64,000 nt of DNA from Salvator merianae (GCA_003586115.2 QVOM02000119.1:42782521-42846520); one strand, 5' to 3'; positions 1 to 12,300 are shown, counted from the stretch's first letter. Notes: a model not told the origin generated them from the letters alone. Made by a program: numbers and translations.

Positions 1-2053
1 ATATAAATATTTATGAGAATACTGCAATGTTACACCAAGTGAGCTGGTTTTCATGTCTGACAACTTTTATTAGTTTAAATAATTGGATTTTTTCCTAAAG
101 AAGATCAATCCAATATAAAAACAACACAAAAACTAATACCTGAGTCAAATGTTTCTTGGATCTAAAAGAAATCATTTTCATTTTTAAAGATTTACATTCT
201 TTTAGCAAATCTTTCAGAAGATAAATAGAGAATGTTTTTGGTTATATCTATACCCTGGCTTGAACAACAAAGTAGCCTTGGTTTTCCAAGAATTGTTTGG
301 CCATGGTGACTCTCCAGCGAATCTTGATAGGTCAGTTAAAGACTGCATCAACATCATAGATTTTGGATGTTCCTAGAGTGCCCCTGTCACCTGAAAGGCA
401 AATGTTCCCACCCTCACTGGGTCTACCAGCAGTCCTAAGGGTGCAAAATATGCCCTTAGAGCCACTCTAAGTACAGGATGTGATAAGTGACTGCAAGGAT
501 TGATCACCCCCTCAGTCAGCTATTTTGGTACCATGTAGAGTGATGGTGGTAGAGAAGGTAAATTACCATATGGCCCAGTTTATCATCAGACCAAAAATAG
601 CCAACTTCCAGGCCCATTTCCAGTCTAAACTGAGCCTTGTGGCTGTAAAACATTTGTTTTGCAGCTTCAAGGTTTTGGAGGCCTGGGGACACCAGCCATG
701 TAAATAGTGTACCTCCCATTCCTGAAGTGAATCCCCATGTTCCTACTGTGGAGATGGCCTTTTTCGTGGCCAGTTAGATGTGGCCAAAGAGGGATAAATG
801 AAGTGCTCTGATGCATAAGACGATAGGACTCGTGTTACAGTTATGTAGAAGAGGGACTTTCAGCATGGATAGCTTGCTTTTTGTCATAGTTATTAAAAGC
901 AAAGAAGGCTTGTCCTCTCTCGTATCTGGCACACATCAGAAACAGTATATATATATAAATATGGACCCTAGATTTCTGAAATAGTGAGCAAGGCAAGCAA
1001 GCATTTTACCACAAGTTGACCATTCTTTTCAATCTTTTCTACTGCCTGGAGTATCACTCTGGGTATTTTTTCCCTCTAAAAGGGAAAAGGGTGTCAGAGC
1101 TATCCCCTATATAATTGTGTCTGCATGATAAAAATATTGCAAATTGAATATTTGATTAAAAGGAAAAATCATAAGAATTTGTTTCTCACTCAGATTATGG
1201 ACTTTTCCGCACTTACCCTTGGAACAGGCTAGTGTGCCACATGGCCCACTTCTGGGCCTTTCTCTTCTGTACTGTGGTGCAGACTAGAGAGGTCATACCC
1301 CCTGGTAGGCTGCTGCATCTGCACTGGACACAACATAGCATGCTCTAGGCAGCCAAAATGGCCACCTTGATCAGGATACTGATAGACCTGTTGAGGGGTC
1401 ACTAGACCAGCCGAGGGAGGTCTGTGGAGGGGCACATGCCTCTGGTGGCCAGTGTAGCAGGAAGACCCATTTTGGCGGTTCACCAAATGATGCTACTGAA
1501 ATGAGTCCCCTTAGGGGTGCGAGAGCAGTAACTTTAGTTCCTGGCTGTTGAAGCGCAGTGTATCATGGGCAACAGGGGCTGTCCTGGAACAAGCCGTCCA
1601 AGTGGACAGCAAGTGCAGAAACAGCCAATGATCTGTTTAGTCCAGTGTGGAATACTGATTTACCTAAAAATCATGCTTTATTACATGTCCTGGAAGAGAT
1701 AAATATCTGTTAAGATAGACAGATGTATTGAAAACATTATTGCCTAAGGCACATACAGTTTTCTGTCATGAAATCCAAACTGACCCGTGATACAATGACA
1801 TAAAAATTCCTATGACATGATCATTTATCATAAAAAAAGAGAAAGGCGTGCTCAAACATGAAATAGAAAATAATAGATAAAAAATTGACAAGGAAAATCA
1901 CATTCCTCAAGGATTTTATTATTTTCTTATTTAATAATACTGAAAAATTAAGAATTAACAGTATGGCTAATTATGGTAAATAAATAGCATGTTTGGCTTA
2001 AATTTTTAAGTGTGATTTCTGACAAGTCATTCCTCAGTCTCTTTCTTTCCTAG
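1..2053 (+). other. PLBD1: PLBD1 intron (5' part cut by window edge)
   Basis: AT-rich sequence before the first PLBD1 exon seen here. It ends in a pyrimidine tract and CTAG acceptor at 2047-2053. No coding exon is recognisable; short open frames around 516-719 and 1229-1486 have no recognisable protein. The one structured stretch is the possible inverted-repeat element at 1199-1626. Confidence 0.75.
1199..1626. mobile_element. possible short inverted-repeat DNA element (GGNCYTTTYYGCACTT ends)
   Basis: The left end reads GGACTTTTCCGCACTT and the reverse complement of the right end reads GGCTGTTTCTGCACTTG, an imperfect terminal inverted repeat. The ends resemble those of the better supported elements at 3060-3582 and 23131-23310. 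The flanking triplets are TAT and AAT, so no clean duplication is seen. The interior has no transposase. Probably an old non-autonomous element of that same group. Confidence 0.35.
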
Positions 2054-2198
2054 GTCCTTCCTGGATATGAGAATATTTTCTTTGCTCATTCCAGCTGGTT
2101 CACATATGCAGCCACGTTGAGAATCTATAAGCACTGGGACTTTAGAGTTAATGATCCAGAAACAAGCACTGGCCGTGCCTCATTTAGCAGTTACCCAG
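2054..2198 (+). CDS. PLBD1: PLBD1 exon, first in window
   Basis: 145 bp, phase 0 to phase 1. It encodes the segment beginning [15 protein letters not shown] and ending FSSYPG. Acceptor TTTCCTAG; donor CAG|GTACTT. The open frame runs on past the donor to 2563, but that tail is intronic. Confidence 0.93.
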
Positions 2199-3973
2199 GT
2201 ACTTTTTCATGTGTGAATGAATCTGTGTGTGTGTTTGAATGCTTGTATTGTACCCTCTTGGAGTTTGTGGGTCTTTTACTCAGCTTCCAGTTATTTTGGT
2301 ATAACCAAACATTACTGTACAATTTTACTGCAAACTTCAAAGGGCTAGTTAGAATAGAACTATATATGTGGGGTTTTGACAGGATTGAAGCATGTGGCAA
2401 ATCAATTAAACTCTTGTCTTCAGGAGCCATGGTTATGAAACAGGAATGTGCAAGGAGGGTTGAGGGTTGCATTGGCCTCCCCTCCCATGTCCTGTTCAGT
2501 GGTGAACTGAAAACAGGAAGTCATTGCAGCTTCCTGAAATTAGATATGACTGGTTGTCAGTGACAGACGCGTGGGATCCCAGCAGCCTCTGGAAGTTCCC
2601 CATTTGTGACTTATAACCGAGCCAACTTCAAATTTCAGGCCTTCTGGGTATTACAACTTGACAGAGATAATAGCATGTATGGAAGTGAGATCCTTATTTA
2701 TCCAGGAGCATTTTCTGGTTTCTGATCGTCTATGCAGATTTCCTGTTCCTATTCTTTTGTTCAGTATAATTATAGTTCCTTTTTTAAAAAAATCAGCCAT
2801 ATGGTCCTAAATCCGATCAGCAATAAAACAAAACACTACAGTCTTTAGTTTTATATGTTGGATTTTGTTCCTGGCTGTGCATTACTCCAAGGAACAGAAA
2901 CAGTATTGGAACTGCTGGAATCAAGATATCTTTGGTGTCTGAGAAGATTGGGTCCTCTTTCTGGGCCAGACTTGAGTTTGTGCAACTAGTTTCTCCTCAT
3001 CCTCAAACATAACAGATAATTTTTTTTAAAAAGAGGCATGTAGCAGGAGGAGGAAGTATGGTCCTTTTCACACTTGTATATGGTGTTTCAGGAAGGGCAG
3101 GCCACCCTCTCCCGGAACAAGCAAAGTGTCCCAAGCTGAAATGGTTGCTAGTGGAGTGGAACAGGACTATCTGCGTTTGGATTTCCAGTTCTGTCCCAGT
3201 CCTTGGTGCCGCCTCCAGAGAGCCCTTGGAGTTAGCATCAGGGCTGCAAAGGCCAAGAACTTTCATTTGCAATTTTCAGTGGCACTTCTTAGAGTGTTAC
3301 TGAAAAGGATCCTTCATAGTATACCAGACCACAGGGGCATGCTGTCTGCTTGCCTCTAAGGTCCGGTATACTACTCCTGGGCCAGCTGTAGACCTCAACA
3401 TTGAGGTCTACATCTGTACTGGGCTAAGGTACCATTTTGGGTGCCCTAGCCAGGTCCACACTTTGTCCGAAGTGAATGAAGCATGACGGGGGCCAGGGCT
3501 TGGTCTAGTCCGCACTTATGTGCATACGGCTGCCACTTATTCTGGAATTTGTTCCAGAATAAGGAGCAGTTTGGAAAGGGCCTATGCTTGTCACTGGCAT
3601 GGGGGAGGGAGGCTTTGGAATTAATGGTAGATCTGCTACTATACAAACAAGCACACATCTTTGCTTAAGATTGTATTTGGTCTCCAACGTGGATTGCTTC
3701 CAACTTCAACAACACCAAAACCCATCCACTAGGTTGTCCCTTGTATAATGTTGCAATTTGATTCCTTAAACTGCCGAGTAATGCAAAGCCATCTTACACA
3801 AGTGATCGTCACCTGTAGGAAAGAGGCAATTGGGGAACTGCAGATGCCTGGTCTACTAGTATAAGTGAATTATGCTATATAGGTTGAATACATTATTGCA
3901 AGTTTTAGGGATTAGATGAGGAAAGACGCATTCTACCACAATGTTAGAGCGAAAAAACTGTACAAAACTGTGT

Positions 3974-4004
<31 letters not shown>

Positions 4005-7000
4005 TTGGATTTATATGCCGCCCCCTCTCCGAAGACTCGGGGCGGCTTACAATATATAAATATACATGATAAAATTGCAATTAGCAACCATCTAAAATAC
4101 AATTTAAAATCTATCTAAAACCCCAAACCAAGCATACATCCCTAACTAACATTCACACCACACAGTCATCCTACCAAACAGTGGAGCATCAAATTCCGTG
4201 ACCCCAGGCCTGCCGGCAGAGGTGTGTTTTTAAAATCTTCCGAAAGGCCAGGAGAGTAGGGGCAGTATGGATCTCTAGGGGGAGCTGGTTCCACAGGGTC
4301 GGAGCCGCCACAGAGAAGGCCCTTCCCCTGGGGCCCGCCAGCCGACATTGATTGGCTGACGGGACCTGGAGAAGGCCAACTCTGTGGCTCCTGACCGGCC
4401 GCTGGGATACATGAGGCAGGAGACGGTCCCGTAAGTAACCTGGTCCTAAGCCATGTAGGGCTTTATATGAGGGTGTTATATGAGAACAGTCACATTTTAC
4501 CAATCATGCAAGAAAAATCAGTTTTGTATAAAACCTCGCTATACAAGGGATGATTGTATTATCTTAGCACTCTGCTGCTGTAGGTAGTAGGCAGTGCACG
4601 ATGGATGGCTCCAGACACTGGCTGAATATTGCAGCAGCAAGTGATATTCCAGAGAAAAGCCCCTCCGGCATGCTCACTTGTTGCCTAGATAGCACGGGGT
4701 CTTGCTCTGTCTGTGCGCATTTTAGGCTTTTTTGGCCCTCACACATGCATGGGGGCCACAATGAAGATGGTGACTCCTTCCAGAAGGTAGGTAATAGTGC
4801 TGTTTTGGGAAAACCCACCACTAGTGTCAGGTTTTCACACAATAGGCTATCATGCATTTTAAGGGGGATATAGTCGGGCTATGATGGGGTTGCTACAGAT
4901 GTGTGTGGCAATCCCACTATAGCACAGCCATAACGGCGCTATATTTCCCCCAACTGGATGGGTCCACAGATATATCAACTTTTGTGGAATGTTGCCTGTC
5001 TCTGGCTTGCCTTAGGCTCTTCTTCCTGTGCCCTATTCTAAAGAACTGCTAAGTTATTCAAATTGTTGGAGTGAAGGGGAATGTAATGATAACTGAAATA
5101 AAATTAAGCTATTAGCACTTTGTTTCTTGGGCTAGAATTAAAAAGATTGTGTGTTACCAGCCTTGTTCTATTTTGTTTTCAGGTTTTCTGGCATCCTTAG
5201 ATGATTTTTACATACTTGGCAGTGGGATGATCATGTTGCAAACCACAAACAGTGTCTTCAACCGTACTCTTCTAAAGCAAGTGGTACCCGAGAGTCTCTT
5301 TGCATGGCAGAGAGTCCGCATTGCGAACATGATGGCAGACTCTGGAAAGACCTGGGCACAAACCTTTGAAAAGCAAAACTCTGGTTGGTAGATATGATTT
5401 GGAATCTCTTGGGTTTTTTTTTCCTTGATAAATTTATTTTAGAAATGGTTAATGAAAGTTTTAATTGTCTCCTTAATCCTCTTCAGGTACTTACAATAAC
5501 CAGTACATGGTCTTGGATACAAAGAAGGTCCAATTGCAAAGGAGTCTCGAAGAAGGAACTCTTTATGTCATTGAACAGATCCCTAAACTTGTGGAATATT
5601 CTGATCAGACAGATATTCTCCGTAAAGGTAAAAACATATATAAGAAAACGACCACACTGGATCTGATCTCACAGCAGTGAACCAGGATCTTTTGGGAAGC
5701 CCACACATAGATTTCTTAGATTCTTTAGGAGTTCTAATAGTTTTAAGTAAATGAGAAGTGGTCTCAGTGGAAACTATCACTCCAGCTTAAGGAGGAAGAA
5801 TTAGAAGTAGACTAAGAAACAGTCACATTAGGAGTTCCTGATCTGTATTTAAACAAAAAGGGAGCAATGTTTGCATGTCAATTCCATCCTGAAAAAAAAA
5901 GAACTTTTTTTTTTAATGTTTGGCATAGTTAAATTTTGGAATTTGCAACCAGGCAATGTGGCGTTGTCCATCAGCTTCAAAAAGAGGTTTAGACCAATTC
6001 ATGGAAATCAACATTATCAAGGGCTGTTAGCCTTGATGTCAGTTTGAATGTATTTGGTAATAGGAGGCAGTATTCCTCTGACGTGGATAAAACCCCACAA
6101 TTCTCCTGGGACTATATTGTGACTACCATCCATATCTATGGCGGTCGCAATATAATGGCAGGATATGAAACTGATATTCCAAAATAACAATGTTACAGGG
6201 AATTCAGCAACGATGCCTGATTTCTCATAATATCGTTTGCTTACCTCTGTCTGCTTGCTGTTCACGTAATCGTTATTCTTGCAAAATACCTGGTTATTAA
6301 CAAGCACAGGAAAAAAACAAAGGGTGGGGCACTTGCTAATTTCCAGGTATTTTCCAAGAGCAGCAATTACATGAACTGCTGATAGACAAGGTAAGAGCTT
6401 GGGATTTTCCTGGGATTCCCTTCTGCCATCTGGCAGGGGCGTGAGAGGCGATTGGATCTAAAGAAGGTTCCACCATTTCCTCTTGCTGTCTAGAGACATC
6501 CAGAATGCCAGCTGCTGGAATACTGTGAGCAGGGCAAGATGCTCATATTCTAGTAGACTTTCTTGTGCAGTTGGTTGGCCATTGTGAGAACAGACTGCTG
6601 GACTAGATGGGACCTGGGTCTGAACCAGTGGGGCATTTCTTATGTCTATGGTTATACAATAATTTCTGGAGCCTTGTGTGTTAGCTGTGGTGGCTGATGA
6701 GGGTGGTTGCAAGCAGAAGCCCCTTTTTCATGCTGGTTCATGTTTGGTTTTTTTTAATGTTACCGCATGGTAACAAATAGGCCTATTTGCTGCTGTGTGG
6801 GAGTTTCAAAACCTTCCCCCGCAAACCAGTGCAGGGAAAGCTTCCATCTGTATATTAACCTTTCCTGGGCAAATAAGAATAGAACTTCTTGAATTCTGTT
6901 GTCTCTTTCACAGTTCAAGTGGAACTGGCATTTATGACTCTGCTAAGGTGTTCTGCTGAACTACATTCAGTTACACTAATTGATTTTCATGTGGCTGCAA

Positions 7001-10000
7001 GCAAGTTGTGTTAACAGTTCAGTGTTTCTTGCCACCCAGCTTCTGAAGTTCCAGCCTCTGGCAGCATTCAAGCAGGAGAGTCTCTTTAAATCCACTCATG
7101 TAAATGTCTCCTTTTACAGGGTACTGGCCTTCTTACAACATCCCTTTTCACAAAAATATCTACAATATGAGTGGATATGCAGAGTATGTGGAAAAATATG
7201 GTTTGGATTTTTCTTATGAAATGGCTCCCCGAGCAAAAATCTTTCGGCGGGATCAGGGAACAGTGACAGACATGACGACTATGAAGAACATTATGAGATA
7301 CAACAGTATGTCAGTTTTAACTTCTCTGTTTATCTTTGAAAACAAAGGGCAGAAAACTTTCACATTCCTTTGCGGGTATCTGTAGCAGCCTGCATGCCAG
7401 CAGTTGTAGAACCAAATGAAGCTTCTCACTTTTTCTCTCACTGTCACAGCTAAGTGTCATCCTTTCCTTATCTCCTCAGTGGGTTTGTGTTAGAAAGGCA
7501 GGTTGTTTTTGCTAGATTCAGATAAACTGAAACAAGTTCAAAGAGCATCAGAGGAGAGAATAAAGTCCTATGAGGAGAGATTGTGATGTAGGTATTATTA
7601 TTAGGGGTGTGCAGAACTATTCAGATCATTGTTTTGAGTAGCTAACCTGTTCACTGGGGAGCCCACTTGTAGGACTCTCTTAGGAGGGACTTGCCCTCTG
7701 ACCTCGTCATACTGGGGTCCACAGAGGAGGGACAGAGTGGCATTTGGTATGGTAGTTTGCTGCCCCAGTTGCTTCTTTGCCAGTGTCTTGCAAACTGCAG
7801 TACTTCTGACTCAGAGGCTAAGGTCTTCCATAGAGAGCTAAACAACCATCCTGGGTCCTCAACCTGAAATGCTGTTTTGAATATTAATATTTAGCTTTGA
7901 GAGGACTGAGAGGGAATATATCAAGTAGGTTGTAAAGAGGGTCATGGCATGTTCTTTGTGATCTCATAGTACAGAATACAGAATTAATGGGCTCACAGAA
8001 AGGGAGATTCAGCTTGTGTCTCCATGTGAAAATGGAGACGGTTTCTCCTAGGTTGTGTGAAGGAGGAGTGTTGATGCTGCTTGAAATGACACCACGTTTG
8101 AGCAAGGAGGCGTTCTGTGAAGTAGCATTCCAGAATGCCTCCACTGAGGGCAGCAAAATCACACCCTCGCAAAATGGCAACTTGGACAATGATCATGCCC
8201 GGTAATGGAGTGGTGTGATTGCCGTGAGGTATCACCTACTACTGCTGCAAGTGGAGATGCAACCTCAGATATTATGCATATAAGACATTTCTTACAGTGT
8301 GGGCTGTTCAACAGTAGTGTGATTTCCTAGAGAAATGGTGGTTGTTTGCTTGCTGGATATCTTCAGGCAGAGACTGAAGAGTGGTTTAGCAGAGATACTG
8401 ATCTGAATTTCTATGTGTAACAGGAAGTAAGATTCCGTGGTTCTTTCTAACTTGATGATTCAGCAATTTTTGTGACATAATTCTGTGCCTAAATCATGTT
8501 GTAGGATAAACTTCAAGTGGTCATCAGTTTATTGTCTGATTGGCTATCTGCTTGGCTATCACAAGAACACGGGATTTTGTGTATAAAAGTAGGAAGTATT
8601 AATTCAGAGGTGAAAGGGAAGGAAGGAAGGAAGGAAGGAAGGAAGGAAGGAAGGAAGGAAGATGGTTGATTGAAAAACTACTTCAGAATCCATGAAGCAG
8701 AGTTGCATGAATAAGAGTTAGTAGAAATCTCTTAACACAAATGACTGCTTAAAATCACTTTGCTAGTCCCATCTTAATAAAGCCTTTAATTAAATGTTCT
8801 AGTCTATTATGCTTTTTGCTCTAAAGGTAATAACTTGTTTTACATTGCTTTACTATATCTCTGTGCGATCAAAATACATTCTAGAAAGGCTTGAGCTCAG
8901 GTTGTAGTTAAAACTTTGCTAGTAAATTGCAAGCCCAGTCCAAGACCATAGTGTATAACTTATGTATTATATGATGTCTAGCACTGAGCATCACCCAGAG
9001 AATTTGCTTTTAAAGCGAGAGAATGAGTCATTTCATTTTCGTTCCCTGATGACCCAGCCTGTGCTAAATACCCTCTACCAGTCATGAACCTTACTAGATG
9101 ATCTTGGACTACTCATGTGCTTTTTTGCCTGTCTTACATTTCATAGCAGTTGTTAGGAAGAAATGAAAGGAGGAAGGTTCCGAGACCTTTTGAGTGAAGA
9201 GGTTACAAATGTAAATAGACAAATGGGCAGAAATTAAATGGGTCCTTTGCTGAGTATAAGACTTCTTCAGGCACTTTGCTCTCTGCCACCTTTGTTTTAT
9301 AGATTACACCAAAGATCCCTACACGAAGCACAATCCTTGTAGTACCATTTGCTGTCGAGAAGACTTGAACCCCCAAACTCCAATTCCAGCTGGTTGTTAT
9401 GACTCTAAGGTAAGCTGTCAGAAATTTGTGGAGATAGATAATAATTTAATCTGTCACTCTCCCCTTAGTAGAGCCATTAGAGTGTAGTGGCTACAATGTT
9501 GGTTTAGGGCAGAGGTCATTTGAAATTTTTGAGGACATGTAACAGACACAACACCTGCTGATTGCTTGCTTGCTTCAAGCAATAAATGGGATGCTGAGCA
9601 GCAAGTGGACACCAGGGCAGGTGTATGGGGGTTCCAGTGTAGTTCACTTTGCCTCACTTTGGAGACCCCTGAACAAGGACATGCAGGATCAGTTACTGCC
9701 TCTTGGGCTAATCTTGTGTAGAGAACAGTGGGTGGAAGAGAAATCCTCTGAGGAGAGCTGGAATAGTCCATATTCATTTTAGTCACTTTTCTCCACTTTC
9801 AGGAGAAGGTCCAAAAACGGGTAGTGCAGCTATTACATGAAGTATGGAATAGGGATATATATAGAACACTTTTTGAATTTTATTTCAATTCAGAACAGAA
9901 TTCAAAAAGTCTCCAAACAGCAATAGGGAATAACAGCTGCTGCAAACAGGAAATTAAAAATAATGGTCAATTGTTAGGCTTAGAATTGAGTATTGGTTTA

Positions 10001-10937
10001 TTACTCTTCCTTTTTTAGCAAAAGCTATTGCTGCTAAAGGGGAGAAAAACCACAGATGATCAGTAATTCAGCCATGCCTGCTGAAATTAGAGAAATAACC
10101 CAGTTCCAGCCCTTTCTGGAAGCAGTCTGAGACTGAGAGGGGAAAAAAGATAATCAGCTATGGATAGTGGACACACCTCTCCTCCTGCATCATAGCTGTT
10201 TGTTGAGCAGTGTAAATGGCTTCATCTTGAAGCCCAAAGATCTTTTTCTGCTGGGACATTGCAATGTAACAGAAGCTGATTGTGTTCCAAAATCAAAATG
10301 TTTTGTACATCTCTATTACAGAAGTAATATAAAAAGAACAGAATTGGCACGACTTATGTTCAGTACAGTGTAACCATTACATGATGATGAACATGCATGT
10401 GTGAGAATAAGTACGTACCTGTGATTATGTGTGCGTAGAATTACAGGCCCCTCCAGTTCAATGAATGTGTTGCTTTTTCAACTGAGTTCAGAAACAGTTG
10501 TCTGTACTGAAATGACCATCTCATGTTGCCAGAATGGACCAGTTATACGTATTACTTCTTAGATGGGCTTTTGGTATTCCTTTTAATCTTTGTAATTGCT
10601 TTTAATGTGATACAGAAAGCAAAAGGAGGCTATTTCTTAGATAATTTAAGGACTGACCGAAGTGAATCTTGGATCCAATTTGTGGGAAATACAAACTGCT
10701 TGATAATAGTTTTTTTTTCTGAGAAACACACTGCCTTGCAATGAGATCTTCTCTTTTAATCCTTTACAGGTAGCAGACATCAGTATGGCTGCAAAATTTG
10801 CAGCCTATGCCATTAATGGCCCACCTGTAGCAGAGGACCTGCCTGTCTTCAGCTGGACCCGTTTCAACGAGACCAAGCACCAAGGCTTGCCTGATTCATA
10901 TAACTTCAATTTCATCACTATGAAGCCAGTATTGTAA
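2054..10937 (+). CDS. PLBD1: Phospholipase B-like 1, last six exons
   Basis: Exons: 2054-2198, 5183-5383, 5487-5627, 7120-7305, 9303-9409 and 10770-10937, all with AG/GT borders and matching phases. Joined they give about 315 residues up to a TAA, the C-terminal part of a family usually about 550 residues long. Recognisable PLBD1 blocks include [52 protein letters not shown] and [14 protein letters not shown]1 is a secreted/lysosomal N-terminal-nucleophile hydrolase thought to deacylate phospholipids or related amides. The signal peptide, self-cleavage site and nucleophile cysteine belong to the N-terminal half, outside the window. N-glycosylation sequons are visible (NRT, NMS, NET), as expected of a luminal enzyme. 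The reading frame is intact, so this looks like a functional gene rather than a retrocopy. The next gene, ATF7IP, converges on it. Confidence 0.96.
3060..3582. mobile_element. non-autonomous inverted-repeat element with 3-bp duplication
   Basis: The left end GGTCCTTTTCACACT pairs with the reverse complement of the right end, GGCCCTTTCCAAACT (12 of 15). It is flanked by TAT at 3057-3059 and TAT at 3583-3585. A perfect hairpin sits inside at 3387-3412. A second, subterminal hairpin pairs TTATTCTGGAA with TTCCAGAATAA near 3538-3562. No transposase. A 3-bp duplication would fit the PIF/Harbinger superfamily, but the family is not identified. Confidence 0.5.
3387..3412. repeat. perfect 12-bp hairpin
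   Basis: TGTAGACCTCAA at 3387-3398, the two-base loop CA, then the exact inverse TTGAGGTCTACA at 3401-3412. It lies inside the element at 3060-3582. Confidence 0.8.
3973..4500 (-). mobile_element. LINE (CR1/L2 clade) 3' end
   Basis: The minus strand carries the typical end of a non-LTR reverse transcriptase [18 protein letters not shown], then [17 protein letters not shown] and [11 protein letters not shown]. After this come a short 3' UTR with the sequence family 'ccgaagactcggggcggc' and a (TAAA)n tail, read on the plus strand as TTTA repeats at 3973-4006. It is truncated at its 5' side at about 4500. The frame is open for 104 codons, so the copy is fairly young. It lies within a PLBD1 intron. 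Confidence 0.85.
4860..4955. repeat. imperfect inverted repeat, possible MITE end
   Basis: GGGGGATATAGTCGGGCTATG near 4864 pairs roughly with CATAACGGCGCTATATTTCCCCC near 4930-4952, forming a long imperfect hairpin. The region 4560-4860 beside it holds nothing I recognise. The family is unknown. Confidence 0.35.
5183..5383 (+). CDS. PLBD1: PLBD1 exon, second in window
   Basis: 201 bp, phase 1 to phase 1, acceptor TTGTTTTCAG, donor G|GTTGGT (weak consensus). It encodes [14 protein letters not shown] through [11 protein letters not shown] and contains the NRT sequon. Confidence 0.94.
5487..5627 (+). CDS. PLBD1: PLBD1 exon, third in window
   Basis: 141 bp, phase 1 to phase 1, acceptor CCTCTTCAG, donor G|GTAAAA. 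It encodes [14 protein letters not shown] through [10 protein letters not shown]. Only a 103-bp intron separates it from the previous exon. Confidence 0.94.
5628..7119 (+). other. PLBD1: PLBD1 intron
   Basis: Non-coding. It contains the CR1 3' fragment at 6440-6660; the rest shows no recognised element or exon. Confidence 0.7.
6440..6660 (+). mobile_element. CR1 LINE 3' fragment
   Basis: The plus strand contains the familiar CR1 3' region 'tggccattgtgagaacag..ctgctggactagatggg' followed by 'gggcatttcttatgtctatgg'. This is the well-known CR1 tail text of sauropsid genomes in diverged form. No poly tail or duplication is recognisable. Confidence 0.75.
7120..7305 (+). CDS. PLBD1: PLBD1 exon, fourth in window
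   Basis: 186 bp, phase 1 to phase 1, acceptor CCTTTTACAG, donor A|GTATGT. It encodes [15 protein letters not shown] through MKNIMRYN, including the NMS sequon and the strongly conserved [12 protein letters not shown] block. Confidence 0.95.
7306..9302 (+). other. PLBD1: PLBD1 intron
   Basis: Non-coding. It holds the GGAA microsatellite. At 7602 the text TAGGGGTGTGC resembles the left end of the hAT-like element at 56539, but no matching right end was found. Open frames on both strands near 7884-8235 overlap one another and have no recognisable product. Confidence 0.7.
8617..8660 (+). repeat. (GGAA)11 microsatellite
   Basis: Eleven uninterrupted GGAA units (44 bp) in a PLBD1 intron. Being long and perfect, it is likely length-variable between individuals. 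Confidence 0.97.
9303..9409 (+). CDS. PLBD1: PLBD1 exon, fifth in window
   Basis: 107 bp, phase 1 to phase 0, acceptor TTTTATAG, donor AAG|GTAAGC. It encodes [12 protein letters not shown], the paired cysteines of CCREDLN, and GCYDSK. The four cysteines fit the disulphide-rich patch of the family. Confidence 0.94.
9410..10769 (+). other. PLBD1: last PLBD1 intron
   Basis: No exon or known repeat recognised. It includes a 12-bp perfect inverted repeat, ACTTTTTGAATT at 9868-9879 against AATTCAAAAAGT at 9899-9910, with a 19-bp loop. Confidence 0.65.
10770..10937 (+). CDS. PLBD1: PLBD1 terminal coding exon
   Basis: Acceptor CCTTTACAG, 55 codons then TAA at 10935-10937. It encodes [17 protein letters not shown] through the C-terminal [10 protein letters not shown], with the NET sequon. 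The 3' untranslated region follows directly. Confidence 0.95.
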   Translation, partial: VADISMAAKFAAYAINGPPVAEDLPVFSWTRFNETKHQGLPDSYNFNFITMKPVL

Positions 10938-11001
10938 AACTGGTCCCTGAAGTTTTAGCATGGGGGGAGAGGCATCTACATAAACATTTTCCTGGCTGCC
11001 A

Positions 11002-11007
11002 AATAAA
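11002..11007 (+). promoter_or_regulatory. PLBD1: PLBD1 poly(A) signal
   Basis: Canonical AATAAA 65 bases after the PLBD1 stop codon, followed by a T/G-rich stretch (GGGCTGTGCTC, then GATTCTGTCTTTTAG). This implies a very short 3' UTR of about 90 bases. Confidence 0.75.
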
Positions 11008-11139
11008 CTGGGCTGTGCTCACCTGGGATTCTGTCTTTTAGTTTCTTAATTGATCTTGTCTGGGATAACAGTGGACAAAGATGCAATGCAGAAATATCAT
11101 ATCCTGATAACAAACAGTACAGAAAACCCTGAAAAATAG

Positions 11140-11755
11140 TGCAAAATGGGGCACCCAGATTGTTGAGTGTGGCATTTTGCTCTTGTATCTGGTCCAGAAG
11201 CTACAAGTAGTGCAAAATGTGGCAGCTGGGTTGTTGTGTGGGGCTTCTCGCTGGGCACATATCACACCTGTGCTTAAGCACCCACATTGGTTGCCAACTG
11301 TCTGCCAGGCCAGATTCAGGTTTTTATCTTCGGCACACAAGACCCTTAACAACTTGGAGCAGCTTATGTAGTAGATCGCCTCTCTTAATGTAGACCTGTG
11401 AGATCTTTAAGATCTTCAGGGGAGGTCCTGCTGTAGGTACCACAAATCATTCAGTATTATCTTGTGACTGTCCACAGTCAGGCCTTCTCCATGGTGGTAC
11501 CCACCCTCTGGAATAGTCTCCCTTTTGATATTCATAGGGCACCTACACTTGCTGATTGTTAGTCGTCAATTGAAGACTTATTTTTTTACCCAGACCTTTC
11601 CAGAGTGAACGTTTGTTTCTCCCATCCTTGATTTTAATTGTGTTTTTATAGAATTATTGTGATTTTAGTTGTTTCTATTGTCAGTGTTTTGTAAACTACT
11701 TCAAGATTATATTTTAATGGGAAGTGGTATATAAATATTTTAAATAAATAAACAA
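11140..11755 (+). mobile_element. LINE (CR1/L2 clade) 3' fragment, degenerate
   Basis: The plus strand reads LVQKLQVVQNVAAGLL, then HITPVLKHPHWLPT, then (after frame breaks) WNSLPFDIHRAPTLAD. This is the order of the C-terminal end of an L2-type reverse transcriptase ORF. It closes with 'gtggtatataaatattttaaataaataaa', a LINE 3' end. It starts about 130 bp after the PLBD1 poly(A) signal. Confidence 0.8.
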
Positions 11756-11759
11756 ACTT

Positions 11760-12300
11760 CACCTGGTTGTTAGGATGTGTTTATAGAAGCTGCAAACCCA
11801 GCTGAAAGATTGTATATTTTGCCACTTGTACAGCCAGCCCTCTGCTCAAGGAGAGTGAGGAGGCCACTTCATCTGCCAGATGCGGAAGACTGAGAAGCAG
11901 TATTGTCAAAAGCCTGTCTTGGACACCCTAAACTAGCCTGCATTCCCTGGGTGCAATGGAAGTCTCTAACCTGTCACTTGCACTGAAGTAACATTCAGTC
12001 ACCGGGCCAGGGCACTTCCTACAAGTGAGATGGGACAGTCTGCATCTTCACCTTAGGCAAGAGGAGATCTTGGAGCATCCATGAACAAGTCAAGGGTTTC
12101 TTCAGAAACAGTCACAACATAACTGATGCCTGAAGTCTAGCTTCAGTTTGCTACTGATGGGTGTTGAAATTTAGCAAGGCCAATCTGATTGTTGATCAAA
12201 GCAACTTGTGAGGAGATGTGGCCTCTAGAGATGGGTTATCTGAAGGTGGCTCTCAGTATGGAAGGATTCACTGTATTTATTGTGAGGGGTCTGTTTGTGG
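11760..12300. other. intergenic stretch without recognised features
   Basis: Between the LINE fragment and the DIRS-like element. No long frame, tandem repeat or familiar repeat text is seen. Confidence 0.6.

Noticed and set aside
2199..2563. 148-codon frame extending past the PLBD1 exon
   Set aside because: The exon ends at the GT donor after 2198. The continuation is intron that happens to stay open, and the next exon joins in phase at 5183.
9868..9910. 12-bp inverted repeat as a regulatory stem-loop or microRNA precursor
   Set aside because: The arms are too short and A/T-rich for a microRNA hairpin. Chance is a sufficient explanation in 64 kb of AT-rich DNA.
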